This document shows, in pieces, positions 33,301-41,791 of a DNA stretch of 64,000 bases. The notes under the pieces are model-generated. The model had not been told where the DNA came from, did no database searches, and saw only the letters and a list, made by a program, of their open reading frames with translations. The stretch is from Chitinophaga sp. sic0106 (lineage in GTDB: Bacteria; Bacteroidota; Bacteroidia; Chitinophagales; Chitinophagaceae), in contig NZ_JAHUWJ010000017.1 of assembly GCF_019219075.1 (NCBI RefSeq), positions 1 to 64,000 on the forward strand, read 5' to 3'. Numbering within the stretch: position 1 is the stretch's first letter; every line of letters begins with the position of its first letter. A program made the position numbers and the translations under genes.

Positions 33301-34470
33301 ATGAAAAGGATCATTTTTATTGCTTTACTAGCCATGGCACTGATTCCGGCTGCACAGGCGCAGTACAGTGAGGTTACTACCGGAGCAGACCGTATCATGG
33401 AATGGGTGCCCTCACTGAAAGGGAAGCGGGTGGCACTGCTTGTGAACCAGACCGCTACCATAGGTAATACACATTTGGTGGACAGCTTGTTGAAGCTAAA
33501 AGTTAAAATTCAGAAAATTTTCAGTCCGGAACATGGCTTCCGGGGTACTGCTGATGCCGGGGAGAAGATAGCCAACGCCAGGGACGCTGCTACGGGACTG
33601 CAGATAGTGTCGCTTTACGGCGCGCACCGGAAGGCTACCAAAGCGGACCTGGCAGATGTGGATATCGTGATTTTTGACATTCAGGATGTGGGGGCCAGGT
33701 TCTATACCTATATATCTTCCCTCCAGGAAATCATGGAATCCGTGGCGGAGAACAATAAGAAGCTGCTGATCCTCGATCGCCCCAATCCAAATGGCGACTA
33801 TGTGGATGGTCCCATCCTCGACACGGCTTACCGTTCTTTTATAGGGATGCAGTCTATTCCCGTCGTTCACGGCATGACTATCGGCGAATATGCCCGGTTC
33901 CTGAATGGGGAAAAGCTATTGAAAGGTCGCGTACAGGCTGATATCGAAGTGATCACCTGCAAGCGTTATACCCATAAGACGTATTATTCCCTGCCAGTCG
34001 CCCCATCTCCCAATCTACCCAATATGAAAGCGGTGAACCTCTACCCTTCCGTATGCTTTTTTGAGGGCGCTGTATTGAGCCTGGGACGCGGCACCGACAA
34101 GCCTTTCCAGATTTATGGCGGTCCAAATCAGCCTAAGACGGGCTTTTCCTTTACTCCCCGCAGCACCCAGGGCGCTAAAAACCCTCCGTTGAAAGACACC
34201 CTGTGTTATGGCGAAGACCTTTCCAATGTACCGGAAACGGTGCCTGCGCCGGGTCGCAGGATAGAGCTGAAATGGGTGATCAAAGCTTATAATGAGGCGC
34301 CGGACAAGAATAAATTCTTCACCTCTTTCTTTAATAAGCTGGCTGGTAACAATATTTTGGTAAAGCAGATCAGGTCGGGCATGACGGAAGCGGAGATCCG
34401 CAAAACCTGGGAGCCGGGTCTGGTAAAATTCCGTGCTACCCGCGCTAAATACATGCTGTACGTAGAATAG
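33301..34470 (+). CDS. namZ: NamZ-like exo-beta-N-acetylmuramidase (DUF1343)
   Basis: The 389-residue protein has a signal peptide (ALIPAAQAQ) and the DUF1343 blocks. These are KGKRVALLVNQTA, IFSPEHGFRGTADAGE, VDIVIFDIQDVGARFYTYISSL, DRPNPNG, VVHGMTIGEYARFLN and FFEGAVLSLGRGT. B. subtilis YbbC/NamZ of this family removes non-reducing-end MurNAc from peptidoglycan fragments (GH171). This one is periplasmic and likely acts in muropeptide recycling. The next gene, fmt, starts 15 bases later and has a -7 box of its own. Confidence 0.85.
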   Translation: MKRIIFIALLAMALIPAAQAQYSEVTTGADRIMEWVPSLKGKRVALLVNQTATIGNTHLVDSLLKLKVKIQKIFSPEHGFRGTADAGEKIANARDAATGLQIVSLYGAHRKATKADLADVDIVIFDIQDVGARFYTYISSLQEIMESVAENNKKLLILDRPNPNGDYVDGPILDTAYRSFIGMQSIPVVHGMTIGEYARFLNGEKLLKGRVQADIEVITCKRYTHKTYYSLPVAPSPNLPNMKAVNLYPSVCFFEGAVLSLGRGTDKPFQIYGGPNQPKTGFSFTPRSTQGAKNPPLKDTLCYGEDLSNVPETVPAPGRRIELKWVIKAYNEAPDKNKFFTSFFNKLAGNNILVKQIRSGMTEAEIRKTWEPGLVKFRATRAKYMLYVE

Positions 34471-34472
34471 AT

Positions 34473-34480
34473 TACTTTTG
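34473..34480 (+). promoter_or_regulatory. -7-like element abutting the fmt start
   Basis: TACTTTTG matches TAnnTTTG and ends four bases before the ATG at 34485. If used, transcription would begin at the start codon. Confidence 0.35.
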
Positions 34481-34484
34481 CACC

Positions 34485-35411
34485 ATGGCTAAAGATCTGA
34501 GAATAATTTTCATGGGCACGCCCGACTTTGCCGTGGCGTCGCTGGATATACTGGTAAAGAACGGATATAACATTGTGGGAGTCATTACGGCACCCGATAA
34601 ACCCGCAGGCCGTGGCTTGCAGCTACAGGAGAGTGCCGTAAAGAAATACGCGGTAGCAAATAATTTAAAGGTCTTACAGCCTGAAAAGCTGAAAAATCCT
34701 GCCTTCATCGAAGAGCTACGTGCGCTCCAGGCGGACCTGCAAGTAGTGGTAGCCTTTCGTATGCTACCAGAACTGGTATGGGACATGCCACCGGAAGGTA
34801 CCATCAACGTACATGCGTCCCTGTTACCACAGTACCGCGGTGCGGCGCCTATCAACTGGGCCATCATCAATGGTGAAAAAGCGAGTGGCGTCACCACCTT
34901 CAAATTGCAACATGAAATCGATACCGGGGATATCCTCTACAGTCAGGAAGTACCTATCCGCGAAGATGAAACTGCCGGCGAACTGCACGACGCACTGATG
35001 CAAACAGGCGCGGAGCTGCTGTTGAAAACAGTGGCATCCATCGCTGCCGGCACTGCCAAAGGCACGCCCCAGAAAGATGTGGCACTGGCTGATATTCAAC
35101 ATGCTCCTAAGATATTCAAGGAAACCTGCAAGCTCGACTGGACCAAGCCTATTGGCCAGGTGTACAACCTGATGCGTGGACTAAGCCCTTACCCTGCTGC
35201 ATGGACCACCTTTCAATCCAAAACTTTAAAAATCTATAAAGCGCACAAGGAGCTGTCGCAACCAACAGTTGCATCTGGTGAGTTTGAAACTGATCAGAAA
35301 ACCTATTTAAAAATTGCTGCTGCTGATGGCTGGCTGGTGCTGGAGGAGATTCAGCTGGAAGGAAAGAAGAGAATGGGGGTGGTTGAGTTTTTGAGGGGGT
35401 ATAGGTTTTAA
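34485..35411 (+). CDS. fmt: Methionyl-tRNA formyltransferase
   Basis: Fmt formylates initiator Met-tRNA. The 308 residues show IIFMGTPDFAVASLDIL at the start and the catalytic block INVHASLLPQYRGAAPI with Asn108 and His110. The later HEIDTGDIL supplies the catalytic Asp, and the C-terminal OB-fold begins near PAAWTTFQ. The length is normal. It may be read through from the muramidase gene as well as from its own -7 element, and it ends at a strong terminator. Confidence 0.95.
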   Translation: MAKDLRIIFMGTPDFAVASLDILVKNGYNIVGVITAPDKPAGRGLQLQESAVKKYAVANNLKVLQPEKLKNPAFIEELRALQADLQVVVAFRMLPELVWDMPPEGTINVHASLLPQYRGAAPINWAIINGEKASGVTTFKLQHEIDTGDILYSQEVPIREDETAGELHDALMQTGAELLLKTVASIAAGTAKGTPQKDVALADIQHAPKIFKETCKLDWTKPIGQVYNLMRGLSPYPAAWTTFQSKTLKIYKAHKELSQPTVASGEFETDQKTYLKIAAADGWLVLEEIQLEGKKRMGVVEFLRGYRF

Positions 35412-35431
35412 AATATTTTTTAGAGAGAAGG

Positions 35432-35465
35432 AATGCTGATGCTGTTGGAGGCATCAGCATTTTTT
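35432..35465 (+). terminator. Intrinsic terminator of fmt
   Basis: AATGCTGATGC (35432-35442) pairs with GCATCAGCATT (35451-35461), followed by T bases to 35465. Confidence 0.85.
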
Positions 35466-35564
35466 GTCTCCGCCTGATGATAATCGGATTATCATCGTTT
35501 TTTTCGATAAGCATTTTTCGAACTAATTTTTGACAGTTATTGTTTTTACACAAACCTGTTAATA

Positions 35565-37046
35565 ATGTATCGAATGCTGCTGTTATGCTGGCTCATATCC
35601 CTCTATGAGTTTTCCAGCGCCCAAAGCGAACATAGCTTTCTTCATATCGACAAAAAACTATGTTTTCCAGGTGACACGATCTGGTATAAAGGGTCAATCA
35701 CTTCTGACAGCATGGGAGTAAAAGAAAGCTCCACGTTCTATGTGGAGTTGTATGACATGGACAATCAAATAATGATCCGTCAGCAATATCCGATTATTGA
35801 AGGTTTTAGTCAAGGGCAGATGGTAATGCCTGCTGCATCCGGCAATTACTGGTTAAGGGCATATACTCGCAATGCCAAATCTGAAGCGATTGAGAGTATC
35901 ACAGTGAGGCCGGATAGTTTAATTGACTTCACACTATTACGGTCTAAAGTCCCGAACAAACCGCTCGCTCAAACTGGAGCAGTAACGGTAAGTATGTTGG
36001 ATGATACCTGTATCATCAACATAGATAGTGGCCAACTGTTAAACTATTCAATATCTGTGAGTAAATCAGAATCCAGTGCAATGCTTTCCTTCCCTGTGGC
36101 CCAAAACTTTGTGACTGCATATGACACGTCACTAATAACAATTGCAGCTAATGCTTCTTTAAAAAACCGGCCTATTGTCACAGTATTTGAAAAAGACAGC
36201 ATCCTGGGACAGCCGCAGGTATTAAATACGAACGAAAGCGGAAAAGTGGTATTCAGTAATTTGCTATTCTTTGATACTGCGTACATCCAATATAGTGAAG
36301 CGAACAAGAAGGTTAATAATATTATTTTAAAAAGCATTCCCGATACGTTCCCTCCTTTCACACCACCGGCGCTCTCCCGATTTATTGTAGACACTTTCCA
36401 TCACAAAGATTTGGCGGCGGATGAAATTAGAAAGATTCTCACTTTAGGAAAAAGTAAAACTTTGAAAACGGTAATTGTAAAAGCGCGTTGGAATGACAGG
36501 CATTTGGCCCTGAATAAACGATATGTTATGGACCAGCGCTTTGCAGCCATCGAACAATTCTCATTTGATTTACGTGATCCAATAAACCCAGGCCGTATCT
36601 ATTATGTACTTGAGTATTTAAGACAACAGTTACCGCCTGGCTGGTATAAGAATAGCATTAATACACCTACCGGCTGCTCGGCGCCGATTGAATATTATGT
36701 AGATGAGAAATTGGTAAGTGAAGGTATTGTGCGTATGATGCCATTACAGGACTTTGCCTATGCCAAAGTATTTAAGGATTTATATCCATGTGTTGCCGTT
36801 CTCATTTATACCAAAAAAGGAGAAGACATGAAATACCTGCCATCTTTCATGCATAAACTTAGAATTGTAGGCTATAACAAGGCACTACAATGGAGTACGC
36901 CAGATGAGACGACCTTACATTGGAATCCTTATGTAACTGCCCATCAATACAAATTTATAACACCTGCCAGCCCATTTACGGTGAATATAATCGGGATGTT
37001 TGCGGATGGTACACCCTTGGTGTATCAGGAAAGCATCTCGAAATGA
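35565..37046 (+). CDS. Exported MG2-like and plug-like protein A
   Basis: The 493-residue protein has a signal peptide (WLISLYEFSSAQ) and an alpha-2-macroglobulin MG2-like domain at about 22-105 (HIDKKLCFPGDTIWYKGSI; GNYWLRAYTRN). A middle beta region follows. The C-terminal half resembles the TonB-receptor plug-like part of Bacteroidota MG2 proteins: LKTVIVKARW, PIEYYVDEKL, FAYAKVFKDLYP, VAVLIYTKKGED and TTLHWNPYV. No barrel follows. GC content is lower than in the genes on its left. It is convergent with, and related to, the next gene. The function is unknown, perhaps surface complex assembly. Confidence 0.6.
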   Translation: MYRMLLLCWLISLYEFSSAQSEHSFLHIDKKLCFPGDTIWYKGSITSDSMGVKESSTFYVELYDMDNQIMIRQQYPIIEGFSQGQMVMPAASGNYWLRAYTRNAKSEAIESITVRPDSLIDFTLLRSKVPNKPLAQTGAVTVSMLDDTCIINIDSGQLLNYSISVSKSESSAMLSFPVAQNFVTAYDTSLITIAANASLKNRPIVTVFEKDSILGQPQVLNTNESGKVVFSNLLFFDTAYIQYSEANKKVNNIILKSIPDTFPPFTPPALSRFIVDTFHHKDLAADEIRKILTLGKSKTLKTVIVKARWNDRHLALNKRYVMDQRFAAIEQFSFDLRDPINPGRIYYVLEYLRQQLPPGWYKNSINTPTGCSAPIEYYVDEKLVSEGIVRMMPLQDFAYAKVFKDLYPCVAVLIYTKKGEDMKYLPSFMHKLRIVGYNKALQWSTPDETTLHWNPYVTAHQYKFITPASPFTVNIIGMFADGTPLVYQESISK

Positions 37047-37050
37047 GTTG

Positions 37051-38568
37051 CTACTCCATTTTTACCATGAAACTTGTTTGTGCTTTGAACTCTCCTAAGG
37101 TGCTTAACCCTCGGACGGTACAAATAAAATTACCGGGGAGGTCATTGGTGTAGAAGTTGATTTCCGCTTCGCCATTGTCGTCCGTAACGATAAGCGGAGA
37201 CCAATAAAGGGTGGAAGATGTATAAGGTTCCGTATTAGATAAATTACTATCCTTTAGCGTAGGAAATTCTTCCGGTAGGTTAATTGCACGAACTTTACTT
37301 ACAGTTAATGAATACTTCATGGCTCGACAGCCTATATATTTCACATAACTAACTCTTCTGGCTCCGGGTTTGTATTGTCTATAAATATGACCCATAACTG
37401 CCGGTTTCACAAGTGGATCATTTGTACATTTAAGAACATCGTTTTCACACACCCATGCATCACAGGTAGAATCTATATCCTGATATGGTTCAAGTCTAAA
37501 AGGGTCGTCATGATAAATCCAATTTTCTACTACTTCTATTTCTTTTAGTTGTGTTGCCTGTTGAATCTTAGTAACCTCCTGAATCATTTCATTGCTTCGT
37601 TCTATCAGAACCGGCTCAAGCTTTAGCTCCGGTAATTGGGAAATTAATTTATTAACTCTATCTTCATCCGTGGGTAGTGCAACGGATATCACCCCATAAC
37701 GAGTATGACCGACAGGCGCAAAATAGACATTTCCAGTATCTTGCTTATACAACATGCTCATGTTCAAGCAGAACTCACCATCTGGGTCTGTTTGAACAAT
37801 TTGAGATTTTCCTGAGTTATAGCAAATCACGTTCATTTTTTTGTGAAAAGGCTTATTAACCATCAATACTCTTCCTCGAGTAATATTCCATAAGCCATTA
37901 GTGCCATTATTTAGCTTTTCTCTATATTCATCTGAAATACTCAGCGCTGAGTTTTCATTCAATTTATCTACAACCTCTGGCACACTTCCATTAGTTGTAC
38001 AAGCAAATGAAAATAACCCTTTTAAAGGTCGGTTCATAGAGTCCCGTAAGGATATTTTACATCTTACTTTGGTACGATTACCATAAACCAATGAATCACA
38101 AGTTGTATGTGCAATAATCGAATTTTGAATCGAAGTGAGCCTTCTCTTTTTAAATTGTTCTTTAGGAAGATGCCGCAGAACCTTATTTACAGCTATTGCC
38201 TTAATAAAGGGAAATTCAGCAGAGTTTCGTGTCAGGTTATTTGTGTATCCCAATAAAACAAGCTCCTTTCCCACTGCAGTGTCCGGAATTTCCATTGCCC
38301 CGGCTGAACAACCATTAAACAGAAGGAACCTAGAAGATTGTACCACAGTCTGTGTTGCTGGATCTATCAAAGCTAAATACATTGTATGATAAGGCATAGA
38401 AGTATCCGCTATTGTTGCCTTTGTAAGAATCGCACTAAACCATATTCGGTCCGATGCAGAATAGATAATTTTATCAGTATAAACTTTCAGGCCAGGATCA
38501 GCGTGCTGACCTTGAGCAAAGATTAAATGAGGGAATATACATCCTACAATTGCTATTATAAATTTCAT
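37051..38568 (-). CDS. Exported MG2-like and plug-like protein B
   Basis: This 505-residue paralogue of the convergent gene has signal peptide MKFIIAIVGCIFPHLIFAQ and an MG2-like start (KVYTDKIIYSASDRIWFSAIL; MYLALIDPATQTVV). There is a Cys-bearing central region (CDAWVCENDVLKCTND) and a C-terminal strand region with STLYWSPLIVTDDNGEAEIN and FYTND. The last part matches the usual end of these proteins better than protein A does. The ATG at 38568 is chosen because it begins a clean signal peptide. It probably faces the periplasm or cell surface; role unknown. Confidence 0.6.
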   Translation of the reverse strand: MKFIIAIVGCIFPHLIFAQGQHADPGLKVYTDKIIYSASDRIWFSAILTKATIADTSMPYHTMYLALIDPATQTVVQSSRFLLFNGCSAGAMEIPDTAVGKELVLLGYTNNLTRNSAEFPFIKAIAVNKVLRHLPKEQFKKRRLTSIQNSIIAHTTCDSLVYGNRTKVRCKISLRDSMNRPLKGLFSFACTTNGSVPEVVDKLNENSALSISDEYREKLNNGTNGLWNITRGRVLMVNKPFHKKMNVICYNSGKSQIVQTDPDGEFCLNMSMLYKQDTGNVYFAPVGHTRYGVISVALPTDEDRVNKLISQLPELKLEPVLIERSNEMIQEVTKIQQATQLKEIEVVENWIYHDDPFRLEPYQDIDSTCDAWVCENDVLKCTNDPLVKPAVMGHIYRQYKPGARRVSYVKYIGCRAMKYSLTVSKVRAINLPEEFPTLKDSNLSNTEPYTSSTLYWSPLIVTDDNGEAEINFYTNDLPGNFICTVRGLSTLGEFKAQTSFMVKME

Positions 38569-38710
38569 GATAAAAAGAACAATTTCCATGAACAATAAGC
38601 ATGCAATATTAAAAGGGGAAAACTTTCAATTTTATTGCAAAACATAACGATCCAAAAAAAGTTCATTTTTTTTAATGAAACAAATAATTATTTGATTATC
38701 AATGTGTTAT

Positions 38711-39739
38711 TTAAATTATCAAAACTATCAATTTACCTTCAAGGAGTAAAAACATAAATGGATATATAACTCTAAAATCCTGTATAGGTTCATTTCCGTA
38801 CATTTTTGGGATTACCATACTGGAAGTATATTTCTTTTTGTTTATAGAATAAATATCAATTACAACTGAATCTCTATCAATGTTGGATTGCAAAGATGTT
38901 CTAGCCTTGGAAAGGATGTATATGTTTCCATTACTGATATCCGCGCGGTAATTGTAAGACACTGTAGGTGTATTCTTCCTGCGTTTACCTTCTGAATCGG
39001 CATTACCAACATCGGCTAATGCAAATGAAACTGTATCCAAAGTATTTATGGAGTCAATTTTATGTTTATCAAATACAACAAATAAGTTTCGATAGAAGTA
39101 TACATATGAAGAAATTTTCCGTTGCTCATCAAACAATAAAATCCCGTCTCTACTTAGCTGCGACAGGCCTCGTGTGGTTAGAACATTCGTCAACTTAAGA
39201 GTTTCTCCAATTGTATAATAAGCCAATTGTAATCCATCAAATGTGTTTATTCTAAGCAAAAAGGTCGAATCTCCTGCAGGATTCGCAATATCGAAACTGA
39301 ATCGTGTTGTATCAACTCCATTTGAGGTAAAAAGGTCCACATTCCCAAACTTAATATTTCGCTTTGCACCATTAACCAGTAAAAAATATGGATATTGAAT
39401 ATAACCCAATTGGCCTTTTTCAGCCTTAATATCTGCACTTCCAGGCAGTACAATACCACTTGTATCAAACCTTCCATTAGTAACAACGGACAATAAATAG
39501 CCTGGTAACTTCTCGTTTCCAAGCCATATTCTACCAGAATCCTTTCCGGAAAAATAATAGTATCCAGGGGCTAAAGCAATTTCCTTAAATAATCCTGGAT
39601 GATGATTGCTAAATATTCTAACAAAGGCGCCTTGTTTCTTTTTTGTAAACTCTGAATAATAAAAATATACAGAGTATGTACTCATAATCACCAAAGATAT
39701 AAATACAATAACTGCCATTTTTCGCTTCATACTCTGCAT
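38711..39739 (-). CDS. Membrane-anchored propeller-like protein
   Basis: The 342-residue protein starts MQSMKRKMAVIVFISLVIM with one membrane helix. The rest is strand-rich, with repeated patterns such as IYILSKARTS, VVIDIYSINKKKYTSSMVIP and IQDFRVIYPFMFLL. These resemble the blades of BF3164/TolB-like six-bladed propellers found in Bacteroidota. It lies 10 bases after the small Cys protein in a MauE-led operon. GC is low. It may sense or bind a secreted ligand; no function is known. Confidence 0.55.
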   Translation of the reverse strand: MQSMKRKMAVIVFISLVIMSTYSVYFYYSEFTKKKQGAFVRIFSNHHPGLFKEIALAPGYYYFSGKDSGRIWLGNEKLPGYLLSVVTNGRFDTSGIVLPGSADIKAEKGQLGYIQYPYFLLVNGAKRNIKFGNVDLFTSNGVDTTRFSFDIANPAGDSTFLLRINTFDGLQLAYYTIGETLKLTNVLTTRGLSQLSRDGILLFDEQRKISSYVYFYRNLFVVFDKHKIDSINTLDTVSFALADVGNADSEGKRRKNTPTVSYNYRADISNGNIYILSKARTSLQSNIDRDSVVIDIYSINKKKYTSSMVIPKMYGNEPIQDFRVIYPFMFLLLEGKLIVLII

Positions 39740-39749
39740 ATTTAATTGA

Positions 39750-40025
39750 TTAATACAGGCGTTTTGCTGCGTAATCGTAAGCATCCAGATTACACCAAAT
39801 CACATCGTCATAGGCTATTTGTCCCCATATTGTACAAATCGGACCATATGAATAACGGTCACAGGGGTACCAATTATCATAAAAATTTGAGCTACAATCA
39901 AACATTGATGGGTCAGGCTTATACCAACCAATATAAACGTCACCTCCTCCCCCACTCTTCGCTACTCCAGTTCCAGCCACCACCGCCAACACAATCATCA
40001 CTGCAAAAATTTTAAACCTTTTCAT
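39750..40025 (-). CDS. Small exported Cys-containing protein
   Basis: The 91-residue product has a clear signal peptide (KIFAVMIVLAVVAGTGVA), a short Gly run (SGGGG) and a Tyr/Trp/Asp-rich mature part with four Cys in about 45 residues (MFDCSS, WYPCDR, GPICTIW, VIWCNLD). It resembles the DUF6520-like small proteins that accompany MauE homologues in this phylum, but I cannot fix the family. Its Cys residues could form disulfides made by the neighbouring MauE-like pathway. Confidence 0.6.
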   Translation of the reverse strand: MKRFKIFAVMIVLAVVAGTGVAKSGGGGDVYIGWYKPDPSMFDCSSNFYDNWYPCDRYSYGPICTIWGQIAYDDVIWCNLDAYDYAAKRLY

Positions 40026-40042
40026 AACAAATGATTTTAAGA

Positions 40043-40477
40043 TTAAGAATTTTCCCTTCTATGCCACAACACCGCAACCACTGTGAGTACCACCACCCCT
40101 ACATTAAACCAGACATGCGCTTCCCATGAAAGGTGTTCCAATATTCCACCGCAGGAACATGGCACATCTTCCGTAAACAATAACATACTTCCAATGTAAA
40201 AGGTGAACAGCAACATCAAACCGAAGCTGCTGTAAAGCCCCAGCAGCTTAGTACGATTTAAAAACAGCATGCAGCATATCAACAACTCCACAGCAGGAAT
40301 TGCAATTGATATCTCCTTGCTGTAGGCAGATAGAATCTCCGACTGCCCCAGCTGGGAAAGAAATTTCTGATAATCAGCCAGCTTACTGAAGGCTGCATAG
40401 GTAAAAAGTGTAATTAATAGCAAGGCTATTCCGTCAACAATAATGACGCGATATCTGGTTAAGATATACATTGGCAT
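40043..40477 (-). CDS. MauE/DoxX-like redox-associated membrane protein
   Basis: The 144-residue protein has four membrane helices (about 10-30, 50-70, 78-98, 118-138) and the MauE-like start of ALLLITLFTYAAFSKLADYQKF. The loop VPCSCGGILEHLSW has a CSC motif of the kind proposed to take part in disulfide chemistry. MauE aids formation of disulfides in methylamine dehydrogenase. Here no such enzyme is present and the adjacent small Cys protein is the obvious candidate client. It is the first gene of a three-gene set. Confidence 0.75.
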   Translation of the reverse strand: MPMYILTRYRVIIVDGIALLLITLFTYAAFSKLADYQKFLSQLGQSEILSAYSKEISIAIPAVELLICCMLFLNRTKLLGLYSSFGLMLLFTFYIGSMLLFTEDVPCSCGGILEHLSWEAHVWFNVGVVVLTVVAVLWHRRENS

Positions 40478-40660
40478 CAGGTGAGTTTTACATCTATCAA
40501 AATTCGCTCTCAGCTTTACTATAGGGATAACTAACTCAAATAGGTTGATAAATTTAATCCAGGCTCTCTTACAAAATTAATACGCATCAACCCACCTGAA
40601 AACGCAGCCATAGAAACCACAAACACAAACATTTACACCACCAACTCATCATCCTGCATA

Positions 40661-40691
40661 AAAAAAGGACTGCCTTAAAAAGACAGTCCTT
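40661..40691 (-). terminator. Intrinsic terminator of the LysM gene
   Basis: AAGGACTG (40665-40672) pairs with CAGTCCTT (40684-40691), and on the minus strand T residues follow at 40666-40660. The loop and stem resemble the FKBP terminator. Confidence 0.8.
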
Positions 40692-40713
40692 CCAAATATT
40701 TGTAATTACTCAC

Positions 40714-41700
40714 TTACTTCTCATAACTCAGCTCACAATAAAACTTCGTTTCCTCACTACCCAGTGCTTGCTGTGCACCATCGCTCAGTTTCACAATCAG
40801 GCCGGCATTAGCTTTCATCTGAGGAATTACATCCAGTACTTTCGCATAGATGGCTTTACCATTAAGTGGGTTGGTTACTTTGATGATGGTACCACGTGGG
40901 GCAGTATTATGCAGCGCATAATATTTACCTACAGCGTTACTTTTAAACCAGGTACCAGGACCTTTTTCATTAGCCGCTTTTTTACCGTTACTGGTTTGTT
41001 GATTGTATACTTCTTCAAAGTTATCACCGGTTGCTACGGGTGCAGGTCTGGTGGTAGCAGGTGCGGTGGTGATAGGAGCTTCTGCAATCTGTTCAGGTTG
41101 TTCCTGCACAGGGCGAGGCTCCGCTTTCTTAGCGCCTTCTTTTGTTGGAGCAGGCAATGCTGGTTGCTCTGCTACTGGTTCTGCAGCTGGCTCTTCTGCA
41201 GCGGGTGCAGGTGCGGGCTTCTTCGGCGCTGGCGTTGCCGCAGCCACTGCGCCACCACCACCGGAAGTCAGGTAGCCTACGATCAGATAACTATCTTTTT
41301 TCAAACCATCGCCACTGAAATTATTCCATTGACGGATGTTATCCAGTGGTACTTTATTGAAGCTTACACTCACACGATACAACGTTTCTTTTTCCGCTAC
41401 CTTATGGTATACCGGTGTTCCGGAAGCTCCTGCTTTCTGGGAAAAGTTAGCCGACGTTAGCGGAATATGCAGTTCGTTGCCCAGTTGCAAACCTTTCTCC
41501 AATGTTGTATTGTTGGCAGATGCTATTTGTTTTGGCGTTACCCCGTAGGTACGACCAAGACTATAAAAGTTTTCGCCTTTCTTAACGGTATGGTTAATAT
41601 ACAGGTCAGGACTGTGGCCCAGCGCCTGCAGCATGTCTTGTGCCTTCACCGTTCCTGCACACAATCCTAAGATGGCAATTGAAAAAATCGATTTTAACAT
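40714..41700 (-). CDS. LysM and RlpA-like exported protein
   Basis: The 328-residue protein has a signal peptide (GLCAGTVKAQ) and two LysM repeats: HTVKKGENFYSLGRTYGVTP (about 37-80) and YHKVAEKETLYRVSVSFN (about 98-145). A long Pro/Ala/Glu-rich linker (about 150-230) follows, then a double-psi beta-barrel-like end (GTWFKSNAVGKYYALHNTAPRGTIIKVTNPLNGK, DVIPQMKANAGLIVKLS). It probably binds peptidoglycan in the periplasm. The end domain resembles RlpA transglycosylases but a catalytic Asp cannot be confirmed. Confidence 0.8.
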   Translation of the reverse strand: MLKSIFSIAILGLCAGTVKAQDMLQALGHSPDLYINHTVKKGENFYSLGRTYGVTPKQIASANNTTLEKGLQLGNELHIPLTSANFSQKAGASGTPVYHKVAEKETLYRVSVSFNKVPLDNIRQWNNFSGDGLKKDSYLIVGYLTSGGGGAVAAATPAPKKPAPAPAAEEPAAEPVAEQPALPAPTKEGAKKAEPRPVQEQPEQIAEAPITTAPATTRPAPVATGDNFEEVYNQQTSNGKKAANEKGPGTWFKSNAVGKYYALHNTAPRGTIIKVTNPLNGKAIYAKVLDVIPQMKANAGLIVKLSDGAQQALGSEETKFYCELSYEK

Positions 41701-41791
41701 ACAACTCTGTTTATACTTTTTCGGGCAATAAAATACTTAATTCCTGGTAATTCACCTGATAAAAACGAAATTTCCACAGCCCGTAGTATGA

